From Helicobacter sp. 13S00482-2 (GTDB taxonomy: Bacteria; Campylobacterota; Campylobacteria; Campylobacterales; Helicobacteraceae), in NCBI RefSeq assembly GCF_002272795.1, contig NZ_MLAT01000004.1, positions 62,001-126,000 on the forward strand: 64,000 bases of DNA. The letters run 5' to 3'. The notes under the pieces were generated by a model. It saw nothing but the letters and a program-made list of their open reading frames with translations. It was not told where the DNA came from and searched no databases. A program made the translations under genes and the position numbers. Shown piece after piece: positions 48,148 through 56,660 of the stretch (positions are counted from its first letter, which is position 1; each line of letters starts with the position of its first letter).

Positions 48148-49061
48148 AAATCAAAATACTCACCGAAGCTGGATATCCTTATGGATTAGGGCATTTTATC
48201 CGTTGCGTTCGTTTAAAAAAAATCTTAAAAAAGCACTATAAAGATGTTTTGATTTATCACTATGGAAACAAATCTCTTAAAGGTAGTCAATATTTAAATT
48301 GGCTAGATAATACTACTTTTGATTGGGTGATTTCAAATACAGATATCATCATCATAGATAGCTATCATGCAAGTAAAGAGTTTTATCAAAAAGCTCATAA
48401 GACTTGTAAAAAACTCATCATTTTAGATGATACAAATCAATCTTCATACCCACCTGATTGTGTTATTATCAACGGTGCTTTAGGTGCACAGCAACTTTAT
48501 CCAAAAACAAAAAACTATCTCACAGGAATTCAATACGCACTCATAGATAAGAAATTTTTGAAATCAAAAATAGTTAAAAAAAATATCCAGCATATTCTAA
48601 TAACCTTCGGTGGTTCTGATCCTTCAAATATGACTCAAAAAACTCTCAAAATCTTAGATCAGATGCACTATGAAAAACATATCATCCTACCCCAAAAGTT
48701 TGATTCAAAAATAATTTTTTCAGGGAATTATTACCAAAATATTTCTTCATCACAAATGGCAACAATAATGAGAAAATGCGATGTTGCTATATCAGCTGGT
48801 GGCGGTACTTTGAACGAATTGGCAATGTCTAAAGTACCAACATTGATCATTCCTATTGCACAAAATCAAATCTTTCAAGCTAAGCAATGGGATCTAAGTG
48901 GGGGAATGAAATTAACTTCTCTTAAAAATTTGAATAAAGATTTCGATACAATCATCCCTATGCAAAAAAGAACAGAAATGATAGAAATATTACAAAATAT
49001 TAATTTTGGAAATCTTTTAGAAAAAGAGCTTATACAGATAATTTCAGAGGCAATAGAGTGA
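48144..49061 (+). CDS. pseG: UDP-sugar hydrolase PseG
   Basis: This 305-residue GT-B-like enzyme cleaves UDP from UDP-2,4-diacetamido-2,4,6-trideoxy-altropyranose, the fourth step to pseudaminic acid. It has the N-terminal TEAGYPYGLGHFIRCVRLKK loop with the catalytic His, the ITFGGSDPSNMTQKTL phosphate-binding motif and the MRKCDVAISAGGGTLNELAM UDP-binding segment. It overlaps pseF (4 bp) and pseH (4 bp). Confidence 0.93.
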   Translation: MKIKILTEAGYPYGLGHFIRCVRLKKILKKHYKDVLIYHYGNKSLKGSQYLNWLDNTTFDWVISNTDIIIIDSYHASKEFYQKAHKTCKKLIILDDTNQSSYPPDCVIINGALGAQQLYPKTKNYLTGIQYALIDKKFLKSKIVKKNIQHILITFGGSDPSNMTQKTLKILDQMHYEKHIILPQKFDSKIIFSGNYYQNISSSQMATIMRKCDVAISAGGGTLNELAMSKVPTLIIPIAQNQIFQAKQWDLSGGMKLTSLKNLNKDFDTIIPMQKRTEMIEILQNINFGNLLEKELIQIISEAIE

Positions 49062-49570
49062 ATTTTTATACCCAAGATATTTATGCTATTGATTTTACCC
49101 AAATGAATGAACAGGACTCTGAAAGTGTGCTAAATTTTAGAAACCACCCCGAAACTTCAAAATGGATGTATTCAAAAAATATCTCCAAAGAATCACATCT
49201 AAATTTTATCTCTATGTTAAAGAACAATTCTACGAGTTATTATTGGCTAATGAAAAAAGCAGAGGTGCTCTTAGGAGTGGGTTCAATTACTCGTATTAAC
49301 TCAACACACAAACACGCATATTTGGGAATCTATAAAAATCCTTTGCTTAAACATGCAGGGAAAGAAATTTTAAAATGTCTTGAGCATATCGGTTTCAAAG
49401 AGTTTTGCTTACACACTCTTCATTTAGAAGTCTTAGAAAGTAACCAAAGAGCTATTATATTTTATGAAAACCATCATTATATTTATGAGGGAAAATTGTT
49501 AGATTTTGTTTTAAAAAATAATCAATATGAAAATGTTCTTATTTATGGAAAAAGGAATGACAATGAATAA
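49058..49570 (+). CDS. pseH: Pseudaminic-acid pathway N-acetyltransferase PseH
   Basis: This 170-residue GNAT enzyme N-acetylates the 4-amino-altrosamine intermediate using acetyl-CoA. The fold is indicated by VLNFRNHPETSKWMYSKN, the central YLGIYKNPLLKHAGKEILKC acetyl-CoA region and the NQRAIIFYENHHYIYEG C-terminal part. The start is a GTG in a GTGA overlap with pseG. The stop overlaps pseI by 8 bp. Confidence 0.9.
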   Translation: MNFYTQDIYAIDFTQMNEQDSESVLNFRNHPETSKWMYSKNISKESHLNFISMLKNNSTSYYWLMKKAEVLLGVGSITRINSTHKHAYLGIYKNPLLKHAGKEILKCLEHIGFKEFCLHTLHLEVLESNQRAIIFYENHHYIYEGKLLDFVLKNNQYENVLIYGKRNDNE

Positions 49571-50576
49571 ACCTTTCATAGTTGCCGAACTCAGTGCCAA
49601 TCACAATCAAAACCTAGAAATAGCAAAAAAGTCTTTGATTGCCATCAAAAAAACGGGTGCTGATGCTATCAAACTTCAAACCTATACCCCTGAATGCTTA
49701 ACCCTAAATTCTCAAGATGAATGTTTTCAAATCAACTCTGGCACTTTATGGGATGGAAAAACTCTCTATGAGCTTTATAAAGAGGCTTATATGCCTTGGG
49801 AATGGCACAATGAACTTTTTACACTTGCAAAAACCCTAGATATAATGATTTTCAGTTCTCCATTTAGCTTGAAAGCTTTGGAATTTTTAGAGAAATTAGA
49901 TTGTCCAATGTATAAAATCGCAAGCTTTGAAATCACAGATACAAATCTAATATACGAAGTAGCAAAAACGCAAAAACCCATCATTATCTCCACAGGAATT
50001 GCAACCCAAAACGAAATTGAAGATGCTTTAGATAGGTGTAAAATAGCAGGAAATTCTAATATCACACTTTTAAAATGTACCAGTTCTTACCCTGCCCCCA
50101 TACAAGAAGCAAACCTACTATCAATGCCTGAACTTGGAAACAAATATGGGGTGAAATATGGTTTATCTGATCATACACAAGGTCATTTATCGGCTATTAT
50201 AGCCACCTCATTAGGAGCAAGCATGATAGAAAAACATTTTATTTTAGATAAAAAACTAGGTGGTGTTGATGCTAGTTTTAGTCTGGATAAAGATGAATTT
50301 GAAGAAATGGTACAAGCCATCAATTCCACGATTTTGGCATTAGGAGAAAAAGAGCCCAAGAGCACTCCAGAAAAAATGGCAAATCAAAGAAGATTCGCAC
50401 GAAGCTTATTTGTATCTAAAGACATCAAAAAAGGGCAGATCATAACCGAAAGAAATATCCAATCAATTAGACCAAATAATGGATTAGCACCCAAGTATTT
50501 CAACGAGATACTCGGAAAAAGAGCTAAAAAAGACTTAAAATTTGGAAAACCCTTAGAAATGGATGATTTCTCATGA
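49563..50576 (+). CDS. pseI: Pseudaminic acid synthase PseI
   Basis: This 337-residue NeuB-family enzyme condenses the 6-deoxy-altrose intermediate with phosphoenolpyruvate. It has the N-terminal FIVAELSANHNQNLEIAKKS, the barrel strands KLQTYTPECLT and KIASFEITD, the HTQGHLSAIIATSLGASMIEKHF motif and a C-terminal antifreeze-like SAF domain (FARSLFVSKDIKKGQIITERNI). The start at 49563 has AAAGGA six bases upstream. In H. pylori pseI is away from pseF-G-H; here the four are contiguous. It ends 3 bp from the convergent fur stop. Confidence 0.94.
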   Translation: MNKPFIVAELSANHNQNLEIAKKSLIAIKKTGADAIKLQTYTPECLTLNSQDECFQINSGTLWDGKTLYELYKEAYMPWEWHNELFTLAKTLDIMIFSSPFSLKALEFLEKLDCPMYKIASFEITDTNLIYEVAKTQKPIIISTGIATQNEIEDALDRCKIAGNSNITLLKCTSSYPAPIQEANLLSMPELGNKYGVKYGLSDHTQGHLSAIIATSLGASMIEKHFILDKKLGGVDASFSLDKDEFEEMVQAINSTILALGEKEPKSTPEKMANQRRFARSLFVSKDIKKGQIITERNIQSIRPNNGLAPKYFNEILGKRAKKDLKFGKPLEMDDFS

Positions 50577-50579
50577 GGT

Positions 50580-51026
50580 TTAATTTTGACACTTTTCACA
50601 GATAACAAAGAGTTTCATATTATGGCTAATAAGCTTTGCATTGTGTTCTGAAGCAACCTTGATCTGACGCTCTTCAATCTCTGGATCAACAAATTCAATG
50701 ATATTTCCACAATGCAAACAAATAATATGATCGTGATGATCTTTTGCTGCTATCTCATACCTACGGCCACTCTTATCCGCATCCAAGGCAGTGATAAAGT
50801 TTTCCTTTTCTAAAAAACTAAGTATCCTATATACAGAAGAAATACTTGTTGTTTTATCTTTGGTTCTTATCTCAGAGGCAATCTCTTCAGGACTCAGATG
50901 AGTACCACTTCTATAAAGTACAGCGATGATTTCTTCCCTTTGTTTGGAATTTTTTAAGCCATTTTTACGAATTGACATCCGAAGCCTATCAAGTATTGAA
51001 TCCAGTGTTTCTAGTCTATTTTGCAT
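50580..51026 (-). CDS. fur: Ferric uptake regulator Fur
   Basis: This 148-residue metal-dependent regulator has the winged helix GLKNSKQREEIIAVLYRSGT with the recognition segment TSISSVYRILSFLEKENF. The metal sites include KDHHDHIICLHCGNIIEF and the second Cys pair (ICEKC), which with CLHC forms the structural zinc site. The N-terminal extension of about ten residues is typical of Helicobacter and Campylobacter Fur, and the protein closely resembles H. pylori Fur. Its upstream gap holds a Fur-box-like dyad, so autoregulation is likely. Confidence 0.97.
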   Translation of the reverse strand: MQNRLETLDSILDRLRMSIRKNGLKNSKQREEIIAVLYRSGTHLSPEEIASEIRTKDKTTSISSVYRILSFLEKENFITALDADKSGRRYEIAAKDHHDHIICLHCGNIIEFVDPEIEERQIKVASEHNAKLISHNMKLFVICEKCQN

Positions 51027-51089
51027 TTCAGATCCCCCATATTGGAACTTGGCTTATCTATTTGTGAGAATAAATTAAGTCAAGGAAAT

Positions 51090-51124
51090 TATAAAAATTT
51101 TATACAAATCTAATTTTATACAAA
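51090..51124. promoter_or_regulatory. 7-1-7 dyad and 13-bp direct repeats between fur and tlpD
   Basis: TATAAAA-A-TTTTATA (51090-51104) is a perfect dyad with the 7-1-7 geometry of Fur boxes. AATTTTATACAAA occurs twice (51096-51108 and 51112-51124), separated by TCT. The site is 64 bp upstream of fur, where autoregulatory Fur boxes are known in H. pylori. Binding is inferred, not shown. Confidence 0.5.
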
Positions 51125-51212
51125 CTTAATAAATTATTGGGCAAAAATCATTTACAATCTTCTCGTATCATAAAATAAACCAAAAACAGACAAAACAAAA
51201 AGGCAGGATGAC

Positions 51213-52532
51213 ATGTTTGGTAATAGCAAAAATTCCCAATTGCAACTAACTCAAAAAAAAGCAGAAATAGAACGACTACAAAAACAAGTTGAAATCTACA
51301 AGACACTTGCAGAATTCTCATTCACAGAGATTGTTATTGGTATTAAGAATGAAAAAATTGTATTTGCAAATGAAAATGCTCTAAAAATTCCAAATATTGA
51401 AGAACTCGCTCATATCTTGAAAGATAACACGACAAATGTGAAACTCAAAAATCAAGTCTATGGGGTTAAAAGCAAAATGATTGATGGCATCCCCTACTTT
51501 TGTCTGATTCCTTCAGATGAAATTTTTGATAAAAACAATGGTCTAGATCTTTTCAAAACCTACCATCAAAGCTTAAAAAATGGTTTGCTTGAAGCTCAAA
51601 ATTCTTTTCAAAATATCTTGAATGAAAGTAAAATAATTTTGGAAAAAGCCACAGAATCAGAAAAAGATAGTCTTAGCGGTCTTGAGATCAGCACCACGGC
51701 TTCTGAAAATATAAATAATTTGTATGAAAAAATGCAAAATGCGATTATGCTCGTAGATTCTCTAACGCAAAGAAGCAATGAAATCACCAATGTTATTTCA
51801 TTGATTGATGATATAGCAGAACAAACCAATCTACTAGCACTCAATGCCGCTATTGAAGCGGCTAGAGCTGGTGAACATGGAAGAGGATTTGCTGTAGTTG
51901 CTGATGAAGTGCGAAAACTTGCTGAAAAAACCCAAAAAGCTACCAAAGAAATTGCGATTGTTGTAAAATCAATGCAACAAGAAGCTAGTGATATTCAAAA
52001 TAGCACTGATGAAACCAATAAAATCACTGAAGAAGTTAAAAGTAGCGTGGATAGAATCTATCAAATGGTCACCCATCTCAAAGAGGGTGCAAGAGTTGCA
52101 AAATACGCTATCTATAATTCCAATAATCAGATCTTTTGTGCATTAGCAAAACTCGATCACGCTGTATATAAAAACAACCTCTATGCTTTGGTGTTCAAGC
52201 TATCTGATTCTTTCAATCAAGTTCAACACCAAAATTGTCGATTGGGTAAATGGTATTTTGAAGGCGAAGGCAAAAAATATTTCTCATCTACGCAGGGGTA
52301 TAAAAATCTAGATGCCTTCCATTCTACCGTTCATACTGAAGCCAATAACCTTGCTCAAGCCATCAAAGAAAAGGAAGAAGAACCTTCAAAAGCCTTCATC
52401 GATCAGAGAATATCCAATATGGAAAGTGGAAGTAATGGGGTAATGAAATGCATTGATGAAATGTTAGAAGAAAAAAGAATAGAGATTAACAAAAATATAG
52501 AAAGTATATTGAATCAAAAGTCTGAGCATTAA
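51213..52532 (+). CDS. tlpD: Cytosolic chemoreceptor TlpD with zinc-binding CZB domain
   Basis: This 439-residue soluble methyl-accepting protein without membrane segments has a small N-terminal coiled coil and PAS-like region (1-120). The signalling hairpin tip is at residues 198-237 ([20 protein letters not shown], then [15 protein letters not shown]). The C-terminal CZB domain has all four zinc ligands: H316, C342, H370 and H374. TlpD of H. pylori senses oxidants, acid and energy changes and works through CheA/CheW. It is divergent from fur and 9 bp ahead of a KAPA-synthase-like gene, as in H. pylori (HP0599-HP0598-HP0597). An AGGA site lies seven bases before the ATG. Confidence 0.93.
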   Translation: MFGNSKNSQLQLTQKKAEIERLQKQVEIYKTLAEFSFTEIVIGIKNEKIVFANENALKIPNIEELAHILKDNTTNVKLKNQVYGVKSKMIDGIPYFCLIPSDEIFDKNNGLDLFKTYHQSLKNGLLEAQNSFQNILNESKIILEKATESEKDSLSGLEISTTASENINNLYEKMQNAIMLVDSLTQRSNEITNVISLIDDIAEQTNLLALNAAIEAARAGEHGRGFAVVADEVRKLAEKTQKATKEIAIVVKSMQQEASDIQNSTDETNKITEEVKSSVDRIYQMVTHLKEGARVAKYAIYNSNNQIFCALAKLDHAVYKNNLYALVFKLSDSFNQVQHQNCRLGKWYFEGEGKKYFSSTQGYKNLDAFHSTVHTEANNLAQAIKEKEEEPSKAFIDQRISNMESGSNGVMKCIDEMLEEKRIEINKNIESILNQKSEH

Positions 52533-52541
52533 AATAAATCT

Positions 52542-53645
52542 ATGTTTGAAAAAGAACTCGATGCCATAAAGCGTGCAGGATTATATCGAGAGCGTAAGAT
52601 ATTTTCAGATAAATTGAAGGATTTTGCCTCCAATGATTATTTAGGATTATCGCAGAACAAAAAACTTTTAAAAAAGGCTTATAAGCTCCTCTTATGTCAA
52701 ACTCATCACTCGCCAAAAGCCTCTATGATTGTCAATGGGTATTGTTCATTGCATAAAGAACTAGAAAATTATCTTTGTTCTTTAAATGGCTTTAAAGATG
52801 GTATTGTTTTAGGGAGTGGTTTTTTAGCCAATATAGCACTTTTTGATGCATTTGTGCGTAAAAATGATAAAATCTATATTGACGAAAAATATCACGCTAG
52901 TGGTCTGTATGCCGCAAAAATGCTAGGGGATAGGGCTATATTTTTCAAACATAATGATCCTGAAGATCTAAACAATCTTTTAGAATCATCTCCCCCTAAA
53001 GGAAGAATAATCATTGCCATTGAAGGAGTGTATTCAATGGATGGAGATATTGCAGATAAAAGATTTTCAGAAATTGCAATAAATAAAAATGCGATTTTGA
53101 TTGTAGATGAAGCTCATAGTAGTGGGAGTATTGGAACAAATTTATTGGGTTATTTTGACTATCATAACATACCAATTTGCCAAAACTTTATCAAAATGGG
53201 CACACTTTCAAAAGCCTATGGAAGTTATGGGGCATACATACTTGGAGATACTGAGACTATAGAGTTTTTGTGCAATCGTGGAAAATCTGTTATTTATACC
53301 ACTGCCCTATCTATCTTTGACACTACCCTAGCACTAATCAATCTAAAATACATTCAAAGAAATAAAAAAACCCTCAAAGATAAAATCCACTCTCTTCAAG
53401 CTATGGTCAAAAAAATACTTCAAACACCATTACAATCCCAAATCTTAGTAGTAAGATACAAAAATACCAAAGACATGCAAAGAACCCATAAAGAACTTCA
53501 GAAAAATGGCTTCCTGGTTGGTGCTATCAGAAAACCTACCGTTCAAGAACCAATATTGCGGATTACTTTAAGAACAAAAAACTCACTCAAACAAACCAAA
53601 AAATTGTGTAAAATAATCAAAAAATCTGAAGGTCAAATATGTTAA
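52542..53645 (+). CDS. 8-amino-7-oxononanoate synthase-like alpha-oxoamine synthase
   Basis: This 367-residue PLP enzyme condenses an amino acid with an acyl-CoA or acyl-ACP. It has the substrate segment KDFASNDYLGLSQNK, the NGYCSLHKELENYL motif, ILIVDEAHSSGSIG with the PLP-contact Asp, and MGTLSKAYGSYGAY with the Schiff-base Lys. In H. pylori the orthologue (HP0598) is called KAPA synthetase (bioF). No other biotin genes are nearby, and it overlaps pbp1A by 7 bp, so another acyl substrate cannot be excluded. Confidence 0.85.
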   Translation: MFEKELDAIKRAGLYRERKIFSDKLKDFASNDYLGLSQNKKLLKKAYKLLLCQTHHSPKASMIVNGYCSLHKELENYLCSLNGFKDGIVLGSGFLANIALFDAFVRKNDKIYIDEKYHASGLYAAKMLGDRAIFFKHNDPEDLNNLLESSPPKGRIIIAIEGVYSMDGDIADKRFSEIAINKNAILIVDEAHSSGSIGTNLLGYFDYHNIPICQNFIKMGTLSKAYGSYGAYILGDTETIEFLCNRGKSVIYTTALSIFDTTLALINLKYIQRNKKTLKDKIHSLQAMVKKILQTPLQSQILVVRYKNTKDMQRTHKELQKNGFLVGAIRKPTVQEPILRITLRTKNSLKQTKKLCKIIKKSEGQIC

Positions 53646-55621
53646 AAAAGATTGCTATTTCTATTTTAAGTTTTTTTGTTGCCTGCATTATTATTTATGT
53701 CGGATTTCTATGGATAGATTTAAGAGATGATGTGCAAAAAATTAAAAATTACAGACCACAACTAACAACCCAAATATTTGACAGAAAAAATCGTTTAATT
53801 GCAAATGTATTTGACACAGAATTTCGATTTTATTCAAGGTTTGATGAAATACCTCCAAAAATGATAGAAGCACTTCTTGCAGTAGAAGATACACTTTTTT
53901 TTGAACATGGAGGAATTAACTATGATGCCATTATTCGTGCTACTATCAAAAATCTCAAAAATGGAAAGTATCTAGAAGGTGGAAGCACTCTCACTCAACA
54001 ACTTATCAAAAATATGGTTCTCACTCGGGATAAAACAATTTCTAGGAAAATAAAAGAAGCGTTGCTTTCAATACAAGTTGAGCATATATTATCAAAAGAA
54101 GATATTCTAGAGAGATATTTTAATCAAACTTTTTTTGGACACGGTTATTATGGGGTAAAGACTGCTTCATTGGGATATTTTAAAAAACCTCTAAATGCTT
54201 TAAGTCTCAAAGAAATTGCTATGATCGTATCCTTGCCTAGAGCTCCTAGTTTTTATGATCCTACAAGAAATTTAGATTTTTCATTAAGTCGTGCAAACAA
54301 TATTATCAAACGTATGTATGAGATTGGTTGGATAAGCACAGAAGAATATGAAAAATCCATTAGTGAAATCCCTGAAATCTATAATCAAACACTCACGCAA
54401 AATACCGCTCCATATGTAGTAGATGAGGTTATCAAACAACTCAGCTACATCAAAGATATTAAAACAGGAGGTTATCAAATCAAGCTAAATATTGATTTAG
54501 ACTACCAAAAAATAGCTCAAGAATCTTTGCTTTATGGCTATAAAAATATCAAAAAACGCATCGCAAAATATGATCCAAAACCCACCTTAGAAGCAGAAAA
54601 TGACGATTATGATACACTTAATGGTGCGATGATTGTCACAGACACAAAAACAGGAAATATTCTAGCCCTAGTAGGAGGAATTGATCATAGTAAAAGTGCT
54701 TTTAATCGTGCTACTCAAATCAAACGTCAATTTGGTAGTGCCATCAAGCCTTTTATTTATCAAATCGCCTTTGATAAAGGCTATTCTACCGCCACAACAG
54801 TTCCTGATGTGGCTAGGAGTTTTAACAAAACCTACAATACCGATGAGGAAAATGAAGATAAAGATGAATATTGGAGACCCAATAATTTCTCTAAAAGTTT
54901 CAAAGGACTTGTAACCCTAAAAGAAGCTTTAAGCCATTCACTCAACCTAGCTACAATCAATCTGGTTGAAGTAGTTGGATTTGACAAAATCTATTCAGGA
55001 TTGATAAATTATGGATTTAAAAATCCTCCTAAAGATATGTCTATTATCTTAGGAAGTGTGGGTATTTCACCCCTTGAAGCCGCAAAAGAATATTCTATTT
55101 TTTCTAACTATGGAACTATGGTAGAACCCTCATTATTTGAAACTATCACTGATAGAGATGGCAATATACAAACCTTTGAAGACAGACCATTTACGCAGAT
55201 AACCACCCCTGAGCAATCCTTCCTTACCATCTCTATACTAAGAGAGACAGTAGCAGGAGGTACTGGAAGAAGAGCAAAAGTAAATGGTATTGAGATAGCA
55301 GGAAAAACTGGGACATCTAACAACAATATTGATGGCTGGTTTTGTGGCTTTACTCCCTCTGTACAAGCCATCATATGGTTTGGCAGGGATGATAATACTT
55401 CGATAGGAAAAAATGATTCAGGGGGCGTTATCTCAGCTCCAGTTTTCTCTCATTTTATTAGCAATATATTAAAAATTGATCCAGGCTTGAAACGAAAATT
55501 TTATACCCCTGAAGGTGTCAATAAAAAGACAATAAAAGGAAGTGATTACTATTACACCACAACCTCAAAACTACCTGAAAATAAATCTCAAGACACGATT
55601 GATGAAAAACTCTTATTTTAA
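53639..55621 (+). CDS. mrcA: Class A penicillin-binding protein 1A
   Basis: This 660-residue bifunctional peptidoglycan synthase has a short cytoplasmic tail and one membrane anchor (5-27). The GT51 transglycosylase domain includes EDTLFFEHGGINYDAIIRA, GGSTLTQQLIKNMVLTRDK and the RYFNQTFFGHGYYG motif. The transpeptidase domain has the active Ser in GSAIKP, SxN in SHSLN and KTGT in AGKTGTSNN. Domain order and length are normal for the class. It is the last gene of tlpD-bioF-pbp1A. Confidence 0.97.
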   Translation: MLKKIAISILSFFVACIIIYVGFLWIDLRDDVQKIKNYRPQLTTQIFDRKNRLIANVFDTEFRFYSRFDEIPPKMIEALLAVEDTLFFEHGGINYDAIIRATIKNLKNGKYLEGGSTLTQQLIKNMVLTRDKTISRKIKEALLSIQVEHILSKEDILERYFNQTFFGHGYYGVKTASLGYFKKPLNALSLKEIAMIVSLPRAPSFYDPTRNLDFSLSRANNIIKRMYEIGWISTEEYEKSISEIPEIYNQTLTQNTAPYVVDEVIKQLSYIKDIKTGGYQIKLNIDLDYQKIAQESLLYGYKNIKKRIAKYDPKPTLEAENDDYDTLNGAMIVTDTKTGNILALVGGIDHSKSAFNRATQIKRQFGSAIKPFIYQIAFDKGYSTATTVPDVARSFNKTYNTDEENEDKDEYWRPNNFSKSFKGLVTLKEALSHSLNLATINLVEVVGFDKIYSGLINYGFKNPPKDMSIILGSVGISPLEAAKEYSIFSNYGTMVEPSLFETITDRDGNIQTFEDRPFTQITTPEQSFLTISILRETVAGGTGRRAKVNGIEIAGKTGTSNNNIDGWFCGFTPSVQAIIWFGRDDNTSIGKNDSGGVISAPVFSHFISNILKIDPGLKRKFYTPEGVNKKTIKGSDYYYTTTSKLPENKSQDTIDEKLLF

Positions 55622-55626
55622 AGAGT

Positions 55627-55743
55627 CTAATCAAAAAGTTCAGCAATCATGGAGCGGATTGATCCTCCGCCACATTCTTCAATCGTTGAAATATCCAAAG
55701 AGATAATTTGTATAAAAACTTTTAATACGATGTTTTGTAGATT
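55627..55743 (-). pseudogene. 3' remnant of an arginine-deiminase-like (amidinotransferase-fold) gene
   Basis: After a TGA, a minus-strand frame of 38 codons without a start ends at 55627. It reads like the C-terminus of arginine-deiminase-related hydrolases: TIEECGGGSIRSMIAELF, where the family has GGGS-x-RCM-x-AE with a catalytic Cys. Here that Cys is Ser (CGGGSIRS), so even the fragment has lost the active site. The upstream two thirds of such a gene would fall where unrelated genes now lie. The family call is from motif memory only. Confidence 0.5.
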
Positions 55744-55771
55744 ATTTTTTCAATGTGCCAAAATAAAAAAG

Positions 55772-55783
55772 CATTTTGTGTCA
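55772..55783. repeat. Left copy of a 12-bp inverted repeat around the recombinase islet
   Basis: CATTTTGTGTCA here is repeated in inverted orientation (TGACACAAAATG) at 58655-58666. The two copies enclose the C10 tract, the two exported-protein genes and the recombinase (about 2.9 kb). The match stops after 12 bp, apart from nearby AGC bases. Confidence 0.5.
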
Positions 55784-55793
55784 CCCCCCCCCC
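55784..55793. repeat. C10 homopolymer tract
   Basis: Ten C residues directly abut the left inverted repeat. No credible ORF crosses the tract on either strand. Confidence 0.9.
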
Positions 55794-55894
55794 TAAAATA
55801 AAAACCTTTTTTTAAACCTCACCTTCTACAAAATAAATCTGTCAAAAACATCAAACACAAGAATACTCGAAATCTCTATTTATCGCGAGTCTCA

Positions 55895-55918
55895 GGGGGT
55901 ACCCTCCCCCAATGGGGG
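55895..55918. other. G/C-rich cluster of mutually exclusive hairpins
   Basis: Within an A/T-rich gap, the sequence has GGGGG (55895-55899), CCCCC (55906-55910) and GGGGG (55914-55918), plus a GGGTACCC palindrome at 55897-55904. The C5 run can pair with either G5 run. It lies 74 bp past the stop of the exported lipoprotein gene on the minus strand and may act as terminator or element end. The rest of 55800-55991 shows no gene. Confidence 0.55.
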
Positions 55919-55991
55919 TCATTTTCACCCTAACCCTTAAAATATGAATTTTTTTGAATTTTTGAACTCGTGCAATAAATCAAGCTTTTAA

Positions 55992-56660
55992 TTAGTAGCG
56001 ATGGATAAAATCTAAAGATAAAATATCAACCGAATTAAATTTAATGCCCAATCTGACATCATTATCACTTATGTTTTCAAAAATGAATCCAACTTGCACT
56101 TCAGGGTGATATGTTCGATCATACCACCACATATAATACCCTCTTCCTAATATGATGTGTTCTGTCCTAGTATAATTGCCATAAGAATAACCAAACAATG
56201 CCTTTATGAATCCAAGTATTTTTATTTTATGGCTATCAGATAAAAGTAATCTACTTTCTAGGTTGAGTGATATAAGTGGATATTGCGCATCGATACCATA
56301 GCCATAAGCTCCAGTTTTTACTAACTCTCCAGTCTTATATCCAAATGGATTGTTTGGGCGAAACACAATCGGGAGCACATCATAACCAGCACTCAAATAG
56401 ATTAGAATGCTATTTGCAGTGCTCTTTGCAAAGTTTTTTCTACCAAAATGTAATATCCCTCCAGCATTAAATTCTGACGTAGTTTGATAACCACTAATAT
56501 CAGAAAACAAAGGCAATGTGCGATCAAAATAAAAATCCACTATCTTTGGAGGTTTGTATTCCCATTCAAAACAGTTTGTGAAAAAACCACAGCCAAAGAG
56601 TTGAAATTGTAAAAGCAAGAACAACCAAAGTAAGCGAATACCTATAAAATAGTTCTTCAT
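55992..56660 (-). CDS. Exported lipoprotein, predicted beta-rich, unknown function
   Basis: This 222-residue protein has a signal peptide ending in a lipobox (FQLFGC, about C24) and a second Cys pair nearby (GCGFFTNCFEW). The mature part alternates hydrophobic and polar residues with many Tyr, Gly and Phe (YLSAGYDVLPIVFRP, KIKILGFIKALFGYSYGNY, GRGYYMWWYDRTY) and ends in Tyr, as barrel proteins often do. I do not recognise the family. It overlaps the upstream exported gene by 4 bp (ATGA) and lies in the islet with a recombinase. Confidence 0.6.
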   Translation of the reverse strand: MKNYFIGIRLLWLFLLLQFQLFGCGFFTNCFEWEYKPPKIVDFYFDRTLPLFSDISGYQTTSEFNAGGILHFGRKNFAKSTANSILIYLSAGYDVLPIVFRPNNPFGYKTGELVKTGAYGYGIDAQYPLISLNLESRLLLSDSHKIKILGFIKALFGYSYGNYTRTEHIILGRGYYMWWYDRTYHPEVQVGFIFENISDNDVRLGIKFNSVDILSLDFIHRY

